NCBI RefSeq assembly: GCF_018139145.2
Contig: NC_059481.1
Location: 3,336,368-3,400,367 of the forward strand
Length of the DNA: 64,000 bases
Source of the DNA: Gymnogyps californianus
Taxonomy: Eukaryota; Chordata; Aves; Accipitriformes; Cathartidae
Direction: 5' to 3'
A program made the position numbers and the translations under genes. Positions 46,300 through 59,060 of this stretch are shown piece by piece (the first letter of the stretch is position 1; each line of letters opens with the position of its first letter). The notes under the pieces were generated by a model. That model saw only the letters and a list, made by a program, of their open reading frames with translations. It was not told where the DNA came from and ran no database searches.

Positions 46300-49200
46300 G
46301 TAAGGGGAGGGACCTATGTGATATCCCTATATTGAATATAATGAAATAACAGTAAGCTGTTAATTCTGCTCAGCTGTAACTTTTGTTAAAGATTTATGTT
46401 GCTTTTCATCCCTGAAAGAGCTCATCTGAGTCAGGTGAACATAGGACTGAAGCATGTGAGAAGGTAACAGAACATGCTCCAGGCCCGGAAGAGAAGGAAA
46501 TGGCACTATTGGTTCTGGCTGTCACTAGCCGTGTAATCCTTTAATTGCTACCTCAATCTGCACCCTCAGTCTCTGGTTAGTGTTTCGGCAGACGTATTGC
46601 ATAAGCCATCTTAAAGAGCTGCCCTACTCCTCCTGCCCCTTGTCTCTTGGTTTTGTGCTACGCTAGTACGTGTATTCGTGTAGCTGTGTCAAGAAATGGA
46701 TCCCAGAAAAACTGGAAATGAGATGAGTGATGCTTATTTAGCTGAGTTAGTTTACCCAAATCAGTTCAACCTGTGTCCGTGCAGAAGGTTGTCAGCATCA
46801 CTGAGAATTAGTGATGTTATATGTTTGGGTTTTTTTATCTCCTTAGCCATATTGGCATTCCCATCTGCTTATCACAGATTTGTTGCCCCCTCATTTGTGC
46901 TGAAAACAGATTCATAGGGCTACACTGGAAAGCAGGCCATGGAAACATTGTGGGCTTAGTACCTGGGATGGGGAGTGTGTCAGTGGACCCGAGGGAGCAG
47001 CAAATCTGCAGAATGGTAGCAGCAGGATTTGGGAGAGCCGGGTGGGGAGATGACAATGTTCCAAGTTGAGTTTGTCACAAAAGAAAATATTTACTCATAC
47101 TCTCAGGTTATTTGTGTACATTTCTGATGCTTTTATTTGAATTAAAAGAAAAAGTTGGAGGCATAGTCAGTAATTTGTTGTTTAAAAATGCAATGAAACA
47201 TTTATAGGCTAAACGTAGCATTTGTGACGAAATCTAGGATGTGGTTAAAATAAAGTTATTTTCAGGACTTGGGCTTAGTGAAATAGCACGCTGTAAATTT
47301 TAAGTCCTGTATACTGTTGTAAATGTTATCTGTCCTTTGCCAAAGAATTCATAGCATGCTAGATCAGATCTCTCCAAGATGGTCCACTTTGCATGGGTTT
47401 TGTTACCCAATCGGTCTTCATTCTGTTCATTCCTCTGCCCTTTATTTATGCCTCTTCCTGTTTTTCATCCTCCTTCCGTATATATTTGAATGCAGTCTAT
47501 TTCCCTAAATGTAGCTCTTCTATTTAAATGTACCATTGGTACTTACTCATTATTCTCCCACACCCAAACAACACAGATTTGTTTCCCCTTTTGATAATTT
47601 TTGCTGTTGACCGATTACGTTGATGTTTTACTTCTGCTTCGTGAATTCCACAAGTTAAATATTTTAACAGGCAATCAATACTATAGGCAGTTTTGCAAAA
47701 CAATCTAGCAAAAACACTGTTAGGAAACTAGCAATCTTCCTTTGCCCAAAATAAACTAATATACAAACCCAAAATTTCCCCACCACATCCCGTGCAAATG
47801 TCTATCTTCACACACAAATAAAAATATTTGAAATATTATGAGTTTCCTGTGGGTTCTTTAAATGAAATGACCTTCTCTTGCTATCCCAGGTTTTTAAAAA
47901 ATACTAATTCAAAACCCAAAACGCTTTCCCTGAACTAGTCTTAACTAGACCACACAGATTGCAGTATGCATATTGTAAGGACAGTGAAGAGTTGTGCTGT
48001 AATAGAGCTTATTAGAGAAATCTGGAGCAAAGCCATCTATAGACTAGATGGATTAGGAGCATGACAACTGGAAGCTGTTTCTTTCTGTCATCCTTCTCTA
48101 CAGCATTTGAAAAAGGAATTGAACTAATATCCCTCATACCTCGAAGTTGTGCCTTAAGGGAGCCATTATGTTCACTCCTCTCTTTGCACAGAGGCTAAAT
48201 TTATTTTATAATCAAGTGGTGTTAATGGAAGAAAAAACATCTGCTTTTTAATGCTGGAAAACATGAGAAGAATTTGTCTTCTAAGTATATTACAAGTGCT
48301 GTTGCAGTTCTAGAAAAATCATTTTTGTTTAGGTTTTTGGGGTTTAAAATAATGCTCCCCACTACTCAAAATTTTAGGAGTTTCATCTTCATGGAATTAG
48401 GAATGTAACAGAAAATATTTGTTTATTTTTTATAAGCTGAGAAAACTGCTTGTTGGACTACCTTCTCACTTGTGGTCTTCTAATGCATATAAACAAAAGG
48501 GGAACTTATCGAACTGTAATCTCTATCTTCAAAACCGGTCTTTCTCCTAGGCTGTGTTCCCTTTCAGATAATTTTGATCATCTTTATAGTATTTGGAATG
48601 GTTCATTTTTCACAAGTAAGATTGTAACTTGTTGCAGCTGATGGTTAGTCTTGTTGGTTTTGCATTATTAATGAAAATCAGAATAAAAAGCCTGTCTGCT
48701 TACCATCAGGTTCTCATAGAAGGAGTTTTGTCTCAAAAACATTTTGGAAGGATTACTTAGTGATTTCATTCTGATGTGCCAAATATATTCACTACATATT
48801 AACAAATAAATTTGGCTATGATAGTAAATATCTGTGGACCTAATGCATTGTAGCAGTTGTATTTTGGTAACTTTCAATTCTCTTTCATTCCTTCTTGGGT
48901 TGTTACATGTGCATAAAATACAAATGGGTTGTCCTATATCTATATATTGATATAGTTACCACCTCCCTCCAGATGGTAAATTAAGTGTCATTTTCCATTT
49001 TCCCACAAGTTCAGCTTAGCTAATACGGGAGATGGACTTAGTGAATTTGTTATCCTATTGACTCAGTCAACACTCAGAGCCACATAAAAAATGACCAGTC
49101 TGAAATTCTGTCTCTCTTGTAATGACTACATCCTTTTTGTGAGAGTCTAAGAAGAAAGGTACAAAATTTCTCCCCAAAAGAAAATAGTTCTTTTAGGAAC

Positions 49201-49520
49201 TAGCTGCTGATTTTTGGATTTTGTTCAGAGAACTACTCAAATCTGATCTTCAAAACTGAAAGCCAACTATTAATGTGTATTCAAGAGACAAGCTGTTACC
49301 AGGGTAACAAAATGCCTTCCATTTTTCTATTCAGGATGAAAAGACACAAAGCAAAACTGAAGTGACCAATTTAAAACAGTATGAGCATTTTCTTTCCTGT
49401 GACTTTTGCTCTGGGAGGGGGGGAATTAATGAGGTGATTCTGTGAGAATTTATTGAATATGTGATCTGTAAGTTAAACAATTATTATTCTACAGATTAAT
49501 TATATTCTGAATAAGCTGGG
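46300..49520 (+). other. Intron-like DNA, nothing recognised
   Basis: AT-rich sequence. Short frames at 46696-47069 and 47323-47508 have no splice or domain support. Confidence 0.4.
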
Positions 49521-50215
49521 ATGATTCCAAACATACACCAACTTCTTGCAAAAGCCTGGAATAATTCTTGCAAGAAACGTGTCCTTGGACCAAACTGCTT
49601 AATGAACTTGATGGTGTTTGATATCCGCATGCCAAATGTAAATAAATATTTTGTAGTTATGGATCAGTTATCCAACAGATTATACAGTAATGGTTCTGGT
49701 ATCTGTTCAGATGGAGTTTTTATGATGTTGATTATCCTTTTGGGACTTGTAGGGAAATGGAAGCGCCTGAGGTCACTGGAAAATTTTAAATGTTAGGGTG
49801 GAAAGATAAGACTTGGGGTGGAAGTACAAGTCTATTTTTTCATGTTTGGAAAAGGTGGATAGAAGTTTTTGCAGTGAAAAATGTCAGGTTTATGACCAAA
49901 ATGATTCACAAAAGTGCATTAATTTTCCTGAGCTACTTTACACATTTTTTTTTTTTTCCCAAAAGAGTTGAAATGTATTTTGTTGAACCTTTTAACTTTA
50001 AATTGTTTAGCATGTTGGTATTGCTTGGCATAGGCACAAAACTGAAAAATGCTATGGAATATCTAATTTCTTTGAAAAGAAGTTTTTACTACTCTCGGTT
50101 TGGGGCAAAAAACAAGTTCTTGGAAAACTGGGATTTTTTTTTAACCATCTCTGTGAGTGTAGGAGAGAGCTTAATTTCCAATACATTTGCCCTTTTCCTC
50201 ATTTCCCCGTTCTAG
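49521..50215 (+). other. Two abutting open frames, status unclear
   Basis: Frames of 91 codons (49521-49796) and 141 codons (49790-50215) overlap by 7 bases in different phases. Together they leave almost 700 bases nearly open, unusual for this AT-rich surrounding. The peptides are hydrophobic and Phe/Leu-rich with no motif that I recognise. The T14 run at 49947-49960 lies within the second. This may be chance in T-rich DNA, or a decayed retrocopy. No poly(A) tail or target duplication was seen. Confidence 0.15.
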
Positions 50216-53200
50216 TCTGTTCCCACTGCCACCCTCCCCTTCAGTCACACCCAGTGCATCCCACCATGGCCTTTTTGTCACCTCTACCAAGGATGAGACA
50301 GCAGGGTTGCCGCTAGGCTGGAGCTGTACATGTAAGACTTGTTTGGCTGGCCAGTTGATTACTGAAGTCTGTCAAGTCTTCCTCAGCAGCGCACTACCTT
50401 GGTTCTTTCTGCCTTTACTAGCCAGTACTTTTTGCAAAAAATTTGCAGATTTTAAGATGCATTTGTAGTCCTAACTCTCCTTTTATTTGGTTGGCAGTTG
50501 TTAAGGGAGGACACATAGCAACAAATTTCATTTTCTTAGAATATCAATATGGACACGTGGTTTATAGGAAATGAGTACAGTGGAGTAAGTCTTAGAATTT
50601 ATTGAAAATATGTTGTTATACCATGCCCAATTCAAGTTTTTACCTAAGAATTATTGTAATATTTGGAAGAGTGTTTTCTCTAAATGTGTTTCTGTGGTCA
50701 GAAATAACTTGCAAAAAAGATGAAATGACATGCTAGGAAATTAGAGTTGCCTCTTCCGTATAATCTTGAAGTGGAGTAATATTAAAAGCATGAAGCTGTT
50801 TACAAGTGAACATCCCAGAGGTACGTAACTGTGGTTCAGCAGATGTGATTTCTTGATTGTGTTAAGCTGATCTTAGGCAGTACTGCCAAAGAAAGGGGGT
50901 CTCTGCAGTATTAGCACTTGTGCAGATGTGACCAGCTGAATCAAGTTCCTAATCTGGCTGGAAATTTTCTTGTGTGGGGGATTAGTTTTCAGGCAGATTA
51001 GGAACCACATCTATCTAGCTGATTACACAACCCACAAGCACTTTCATCAGCTACAGCTGGGAACATGTGGCCAGAGAAGTGGAGGGATGGTCCCTTCAAC
51101 CAAAAGTGCAGATTTTTATCTTCTTACGCAGATTGTAAATCTACATCTTAAGAAATGTTTTGTTAACATGCTGATGGGCTCAGAAAGGCTCAGCTGCTTG
51201 CATACTGTTCAAAGAGAAAAACAAAGATCCAAAAGCATGTTGCTTTAAACATATTTGAGTATGTAGTAATGGATCATTTTGAAAGTAAATTTATTACTGA
51301 ATAAGTTCAGATGTTTTGGAGCAGAAAACCCTGTAAACATGTTTTGTACCTTTGCAAACTAAAAAAGGCTCTGTCATAATGTTTTGCACACTGCTGTATT
51401 CGTACTACATAAATTTCACCCAATTTTTAGCTTCAGATTAAAAGTTTGATACAGATGTCCAGACTTCTAAGATACTAGGAACTAAAGATGTCAGTATAAC
51501 ACAGTGAGCTGAAATATGGTGGATTAAACTGTAATTTTGTTTTCAGCCTTCCTTTTTTTTTTTTTTAGTTAGATAGTTATACCTTTAAGATCTAATCTGT
51601 CATTCTAGGTTCTTCACTTCCATTTCAGTTGATTTTTTCAGGTTCATCTTAGAGGATTTATCTTAAAGAGGGCATGGGGAGGCAGGTGATGATATGCTGA
51701 TCATAGTGGCACCACTCCAAGAGCTATAAGGCTGTTTCCTGGTTCGTATATTTTCATGATCAGTTTTTTTAAAATTGCATTGGTTTCTGTTCCTCATTCC
51801 TTAGGAAAGCACTCCTTAGGCTGGATTGGCACAGTATGGTTTTGGCTCAGCTGTTGCCACTACTTGGCATTTCATCTTGCCATGGTGTACTCTAGTCTCA
51901 GCATTTGCTTGCTGTGCTAAATAATTGACATTATAAAGGTACTGAGTACTTGCTCCATCAAGCAAGTAGTATGTTTTGGGGCAGACCAGTATGCATATTG
52001 CTGTGTGGCTGATTAAAAAAATGTTTAAGTTGCCACTGAGGTAGACTAGGGACATTGAAAGATTGTGTCCTTTTGTTTCTTGTTGAAGTCCTTACTTATT
52101 GTTCCTTGTGCAATAAACTTTTATAGTTTCAATGTGCAAAACACTGTCTTGTCCTGTTGAATGTCATTCAGTGTTTTTCACTGGGGATTACTACAAAGAC
52201 ATTTTTAAAATGTTAAACCTACAACAGGTAATTAATCTTTTCTTAGTAATACTGGTTTTATTCTCCAACTCCTTTGAGAAAAGATATCTTATGGGTCTTG
52301 AGTAGATGATAAAACTGTGATAGTGAATAGTTTGCTTTAATGAACCTAATTGTGAAATAAACTTTGCTCTCTAAAGTCCAACACATTTTTCCCCCATAGT
52401 AGCTGCTCTTCAAGATGATTTATTTTTTCCTTGCTTGTGATACACTTTTCGTCAAAAGTCTCCTCTGGACCATGTCCATCTACAATCTTCATTGCCATCA
52501 ACTGCTGTCCTCCTCATCCTACAAGTCACACTTCAGGTAGCACATTTTAGATAATATCCAACACACAGAGAAACTCCAGCCTGTGTTCAGGTAGGAGCTT
52601 GAACACAGTAATTACACATTTATTTTTAGCCTCTAGTGAGCATTTTCACTAGGAATACCAGTAATGAAAGGAACTACCTAGCAGGCAGGTCAAAACTGAG
52701 CATCTTTTGTAGATCAAATACTTTTTTAATTTTCATATTTTACTGGAATAACCACTTATGTTAAGGTTTAAGCATTGATGGTTTGAATACTCGGGAAAGG
52801 TATGTGGTTTCGTGCTGTACAGAAAGACGGAGGATGCTAGCAGTGTGCTTTTTCTTCCTTAAAAAAACCTGTACAGGATTTCCCTGTGAGCTTGCCCAAA
52901 TACATATCCACAGAGAAATAAATGGCTGCTCCATAGAGTGATGAGAATTTAAACAAAACACTGGTAGCTTGTTAAAAATCTTCTCTGGAGAGGGTAGTAG
53001 TTTTATGTTTCAGTAAGATCTTTAGATTGTCGATTGCTGCAGTGCTTCTGATTCTTACTGTGAAAGTGCTAAGAAAATGATGCTGAATTGTGACAGTGTA
53101 CCCCAGTTTTAAAAGGATGTCCTGCTTAAGGGAATATTCATAGAGCTTAATAAAGTATTATTCAGCTTTAAGGTTTATTTGTGGAGATTTGAGTTCAGGA

Positions 53201-55294
53201 AATGGCATTGTTATGCAAGAACTGGAGCAGCTAAAAGGAAAGGAGATTAATATACGAAGACTTGGAAGGGGAAGCTGGGGTTGGAGGATTTTGTTAGCTC
53301 AAGCGCTGATTTTCATATATAACTAAGAAACTTTCTGCAAAACTTTCTTTTTTTTTTTTTCTTGAGAGCAGAATAGGGATTCAGGATCAAAAAGATGATG
53401 TTGGTGTATATAAACTGAAGATGTTTCTAATCTTTGTGCAGAAATTTTCCCATCAGGAGATCTGGGCATGCTTCACTCCAGGCATCTCTTTCCAGGGACT
53501 CATTAAAATGAATGCACAAGTAGTATTAGATCATTTTTATTTAGCTACATTGTTAACAAAATAGAAAGTTGGAGTGATTAAGTCGTGAAACTGTAGCTGT
53601 CCCTCAGGAACACCTCAACAGTTGTGCCTCAGTGTTTCCTATTTGATTTCAATGCTTCCTTCAACAGAGGAAGGAGGTAGTGGTACAAAGATGAGCTCGT
53701 GTGTGTCTACAGCTAGAAAGACTCTGGCATTTTCAGAAGAGTTTACATTATGTGTTATGTTTAAAATTGAGAACTTAACACTGGATTTTTTTCATAAAGC
53801 TGGTGTATATATTTAATTACTTTTATTGCTGTATACAGTAACTGCAAATCATAAAAAACAGAAAATGTCAAAGTTTTGTAAGATTTTGTGCCATAAATTA
53901 TATCACAAAATACCATATAAAATTCCAGTATAAAAGATCCAGTATCTCACGTATCACTTTCTCTTACTACTGAGAAAAGTGGAGCATTACAACTTTCATG
54001 TTATGTTAGGTTTTCACTGGGGGAGAAAAATCTCTTTGAACAGAGGAATGAGTTATAAAGGAGTAAAACTAGAGAAAATTAATCTATAGCAATGAAGTAA
54101 CTTAAGATCCTCAGGGAGTACGTACCTTCCCCTGTTTAAAAAAAAAAACCAAAACAAAACCAAAACAAGCAAACCAAAAAAACCCACAACGCAAAAAATC
54201 CCCACAGTTTTGGAAAGAATAATAAAGATTGTCAATAACTTAATGAAGGAAATATCTAATGAAATGTTAGTATTTAAGAATACTGGCCTAAAAGCCAGTT
54301 GGAAAAGTAATTTGTATGTGTAATCTTTCTCACCTGTCTACAAGAAAGCATGGGACTCTTCAGGGATAACTTATATCCTGTGTTCTCTATGCACCTTGTA
54401 ACTTAATGTCTCTGTGCTGTAACTTTCAAGACAATAAATGTGCATACTGAACCCTATTTTCCACTGCAGTTGAACTGAAAGAGGGGCTTTCTGGCATTCT
54501 TAGCTTGGCAGTTCCTAGATGGCAGCTGAAAGCAGCATGACCTTTGTAATTTACACAGCAGCATCTTAGTAGCCTTTGAAATACCTGAGCTGTAAAGTTG
54601 TACATTTTGTGTGTGGTCTGTAGTCAAAATGTTCTGACCTGTTATGAATGAGAAAGTTGTTCTAAAACTTTTAGTGTCTGAGATGAGGAGAGGAGTACCT
54701 GTGAAAAATAAGGTTCATAACTGCACAAATCCCTTCTGAGTAATATGCAGGCTGGGAAGGTGAAACATTAGATACTCTGGTGCATACTTATACTCCGTTC
54801 CATGTAAGTTTATATGGTATGTGTATTTCTTGACTACATATAGCACAAAATAGCTGGTGTATATGGCCCATTACTGTGTGTTAGGAAGTGCCTGACAGGA
54901 CTGTGTTGTCTTTAAGACTTTAAATCAAAAGTTTTATAATGGGATGTGCAAATAAAAATTACTGAGGACTGAGACTTCGAGGTAAAAAACCCCAAAACTT
55001 TGGGAAATATTGATTTAGAAAATTCAGGATAGCATTCACATACACAAATATGAATCTGTAAAGTGTTAACAAAGATCATATCTAACTTGTAGATAGCAGA
55101 TCTTTAAAGATAGCAATCTATGGAAAAAACAAATGGGTAAAGGCAGCTTATCTTAGTAGCCTAATTTAAAAAGAGCATTTCTAGGCTAAACGTCTGATAG
55201 TTGTAATTACAAGAAAAGCAACAATTTCTTTTGCTCATTCAAACTTCATAGCCATTAAAGAATACTTCTCGGTTTTCTACTGTTCCTCCTTTAG
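50216..55294 (+). other. Intron-like DNA with simple repeats
   Basis: AT-rich sequence. A cluster of acceptor-like sites follows a T16 run at 51551-51567 without a matching donor. An A-rich, C-interrupted tract (AACCAAAACAAAACC type) lies at 54137-54190. No gene is supported. Confidence 0.4.
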
Positions 55295-55316
55295 AAGCGT
55301 GTGTTTCTTTTGGCAG
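55295..55316 (+). other. 22-nt micro-exon or recursive splice site
   Basis: A strong acceptor (TTTTCTACTGTTCCTCCTTTAG) is followed 22 bases later by TTTCTTTTGGCAG|GTAAGTATG. That second site is itself a consensus acceptor fused to a perfect donor. Read one way this is a 22-nt micro-exon (55295-55316); read the other it is a recursive splice site of the kind that subdivides very long vertebrate introns. It lies about 30 kb into the right-hand gene. Confidence 0.35.
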
Positions 55317-58300
55317 GTAAGTATGCTAGAAAGCTCAGGATAGTTTGGTTATTTTGGAGGAGCTGGAGCTGTTTGAGAAGATAGGAATTTCTGTTTAGAA
55401 TGGAAAACTGATCCTAATGGTCTCTTTGGAGACAGAATGGTCTTTCAAAAATTTTTCTGGATATTAGAAAAGCACTTTTCTGTGGAAAAAAGGTTTGTAT
55501 GTTGAAACTGAAATATGGTGTGAGCTGAATACATGTCCAGATAAATTCCACTAGTTACTGTTTTCAGTGTACTACTTTTGATTAAAAGTAACCTTAAAGA
55601 TTTCTTAGTGTTCACAAAACCAAGGTTTGTTAATCTGGCAATACTTGCTTTTCTTACAGTATTTATACTTCATCCACTGTACACCCTGATTTTGTATGTT
55701 CATCTATCCGTGAGGAGTAACAGGGTGACTATCCCAGCTAAGCAGTAGGAAGTACTGTTAGGAGACTGGCTTCCAGTTGCCGTGAGTCTCAGACACTGCA
55801 AATCATCCAGAGCTATAAGGGGACAGGGGGCATTTAAAAAGCAACGTTTTGGATGAACAAATTTAAGTGTAGCTGCTAGTTTAAAGACAATGAGGAATGG
55901 AGGTTAGTAACTTTTTAAAAATAGGAATAATGTTTAATTAGCCAGAATTGTGTGGGTCAGGGAGTGATATTTATAGGCTGAGACATTCAGTTGTGTTGGA
56001 CTGACAAATTAATATATACAAATTTTTATTTTGAAGCATTTAAGGTTTTATACATAATGAACTTGATGTAACCTCATACAAGCCAGAAGGAAAAACTGTA
56101 TTTCTTAACAGGACATCTTTTTATTTTCCTTCCATGAACATATGCCGCTAATATTTAATCTTCAGCGTGTCCCAGATCATGCACTGAAATAATCATTTTG
56201 CCCCATCAGATCACGTTTCTTCTAAGATGTTTTTCTTAAGTGCCTGGAATTAGTTGGTCTGAGTTTAATTAGGTTTAAGTGGATACACTCTAGTTGCAAA
56301 AGAAAATTTGAAAAGGTACTACCTATTCATTAATCTGTGTCCTGTTTCAAAAGAATATGCAATACAAAACCTCTGTTTACAGGAAGATAACCATTATTCT
56401 TTTGATAATCTGTATCAGTACTGACTATTTTAAAGAATTTATAGTTATGCCTTCCTTGTTTTATTTCATGTTTCTTCTGTTTTATAATTTTTAAGTGACA
56501 TTTTTTCTCCTTGTAGCCCCAAAATGTTATCAAATAGCCTGATCAGTTGAACACTGCTTATGTTATGACATGCTGTTTAAAAGCCTTAAGTGGAAGGTAA
56601 ACGTTAGTGTAGTAAAAGAGAACTTCAAGAAAGAACAAGTGTCATACACATTTAGGTTTGAAAAGGCAGTGTAGTGCTGTGGTTCACTGCTGGTAATATA
56701 AACTGATGTGAGTAAAGGGGTATTTATAAGAAGGAAATTGCAATTAAGGAAATAGCATGTTCCTTAATTACTACCATTTCAGAATGATCTACAGTAAAAT
56801 GGTGTTCTGTGCCCTGCTTTTGGTAGGAATATAACAGGCATGGGCTCTAAGGCACATCTCTGTTTTAAGCATTTTTATCCTGTATCATATAGTAATTCTG
56901 TCCATTGATTTTGCAGGTGGAAGGGAGACTTCACTAGTTATGTAGATAAGGAAGGGAAGGTACAATAGTTCATATACAACGGCTGGAAAAAATCCCCATC
57001 CAAGACCCATGGAATTAGGAGCATATGATTAATCTAAATGGAGCGAGAAACGAGGTGGAGCACCTAGAGCTCCCTAGCTCCTGTTCCTACGCCTGCTTAA
57101 CAAAGCTAGTGGAAGAACACAGGACCTCCCTCCTTTCCCACAGAGTATGACTGGGTGTTCCAGCCAGCTACTCTAGCATTTAGATTATCTCATTTAGGAG
57201 GACTTCAAAACAGAAGAATATCATAAACAAGTATGGGATCAGATACAAGTAGAGATCTAACTAGATAACTTTTCTCTGTAGGCAAACTCTCATTACTAGT
57301 GAGTGTTTGCGCAGAGTGAAAAGCAGTTTTACAGAAGGCATATATTCATAGCAGGAGACACCAAGAAAACTAAGCAACTTGTATTAGGGTTGGTTTTGTT
57401 GGGTTTTAGACATACGCTGCAGTTCTGGCCATAACAAGTAGACCTAGCTATTGCCTAATAGTTCTTCTTTTCCAGATACTCTTACCGTGTTGCCCTTTGT
57501 AACTAATACCTGGTGGGAATATGGATCACCGGTATGGTCAAGTACAGAACTTGGGTGTTTAGTCCCAAGATGAGTCTACAGGCTATCTTTCCCCCTCTCC
57601 TAGTTCTCTATATTGTACTGTCAAAGTGAGTATTTGATGTTGAATGTGAATTCTGTCTCTGGGCATACTTAACATTTGGAGAGTACTGGTATTTTATTCT
57701 ATGCACAACCAGACTAGACCTACGTATTGTCTACTTAAAATAGCAAATTTTAAAGATCTTTAGCATCTGCCATATTGAAAAATTTTCAACCCTTTTTGAT
57801 CTAATTTTTAACAGTGCAAGTTTCTTAAGGTTCCTGATAGTTTGTCTCTAATAATATGGGCTTTTTAAGATGGATAATTCTTCAGCTGACAAGTTATTCC
57901 ACAGAAGAACATTTCGAGAATATTTATTGACTGATGGATCCTAATGGCTTCTGAAATGCTGTATCTTGATTTGGTTTGGAAATCTGAGTAGATATCAAAT
58001 TCTGTTTGTTTGTCTTTTGGGATAAGATTAATGAGCCTTGTAAATTATTAAGGACTATGCTCTCATCTTCCAGACCTGATTTCTCTGAATAGGTCCTGTA
58101 TGCTAAAAGCTACTCATTAGTAGGTGAACTGATAGCTGAATGTATTTATTATTGATGACTTCGTGGGAATTTCCCTGTCTGAAAAAGGGTGGTAGGCTGA
58201 TAGAAATACTTGGCAGGGAAAGGTGATGTTAAAAAATTTGCCATTTTGTGCATTTATTTCTGAAGATGTGTGTGTTTGGACTCATGCCGTGGGGTACCCA

Positions 58301-58900
58301 GCATGAAAAGTTATCACTGGGAAGTAGATTGAATCTTGTCTTGCACCCCTCTTGCTGTTCTTAGAGACTCATGAGATTTTTATTATAACTCTAATATAAT
58401 CTGAAGCATATTCCTGTAAGAGCAGTACAATTTTATTTAGCATATCTTCATCAATATATTGTAGCTTCTATCACTGTTTTACCACACAAAAATGGGCTGT
58501 TAAGCAAAGCTAAAGCAATGAAGCAGAAGACTCCTAGATTTCAGCATGGCTACTGTAGTATCCTAGATATTATCAAAACCAGTTTCAAAGCATTATTGCC
58601 AGCCATAAGGCAGAGAAAGCAGGCATTATTCTGACTGAACTCATAATCCTTGAAGTTTGAGTTTGCTCTTAAAGATCTATTGAGACAAAATTTCATTATT
58701 ATGTGTCCCATTAAGAGAATATCTTACTAGTATATGTAGGATAACTTTTCTGCTAATGTACAGATTTAAAATGTTTTACGAAAATAAATCAATACCTTAA
58801 AATGAAACCCAAACCTCAGAATGCCCATTTCCTTTAAGACATAGCTTGTTCAGGATAATTAATGACTCTTGGTGGTATATCTCCACTTAAGCCTATCTAA
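55317..58900 (+). other. Intron-like DNA, nothing recognised
   Basis: AT-rich sequence without supported genes or identified repeats. The slightly GC-richer stretch at 57040-57170 could be an old repeat but I could not name it. Confidence 0.4.
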
Positions 58901-58959
58901 ATCTGGATTGCCACAGCCTTATCGTGTGACATGTCCTGTATCACTCCCACCCCACTACC

Positions 58960-59060
58960 ACGTGCCCACTCCCTCTGGCTCCTCGTGGTGGCACTCGCAC
59001 GGTTTCCAGCTTAATCAGCTCCTTGAACTGGCTCACCGTGGGATTATGTGGGCATCCGGG
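58960..59060 (-). repeat. Copy 1 of an unnamed interspersed repeat
   Basis: The minus strand reads CGGTGAGCCAGTTCAAGGAG then CTGATTAAGCTGGAAACC. It aligns with the plus-strand copies at about 61374-61416 and 63173-63215 (shared skeleton GGTGAACC-AGxTCAGGGA-xTGATTxAxCTGG). Confidence 0.4.
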
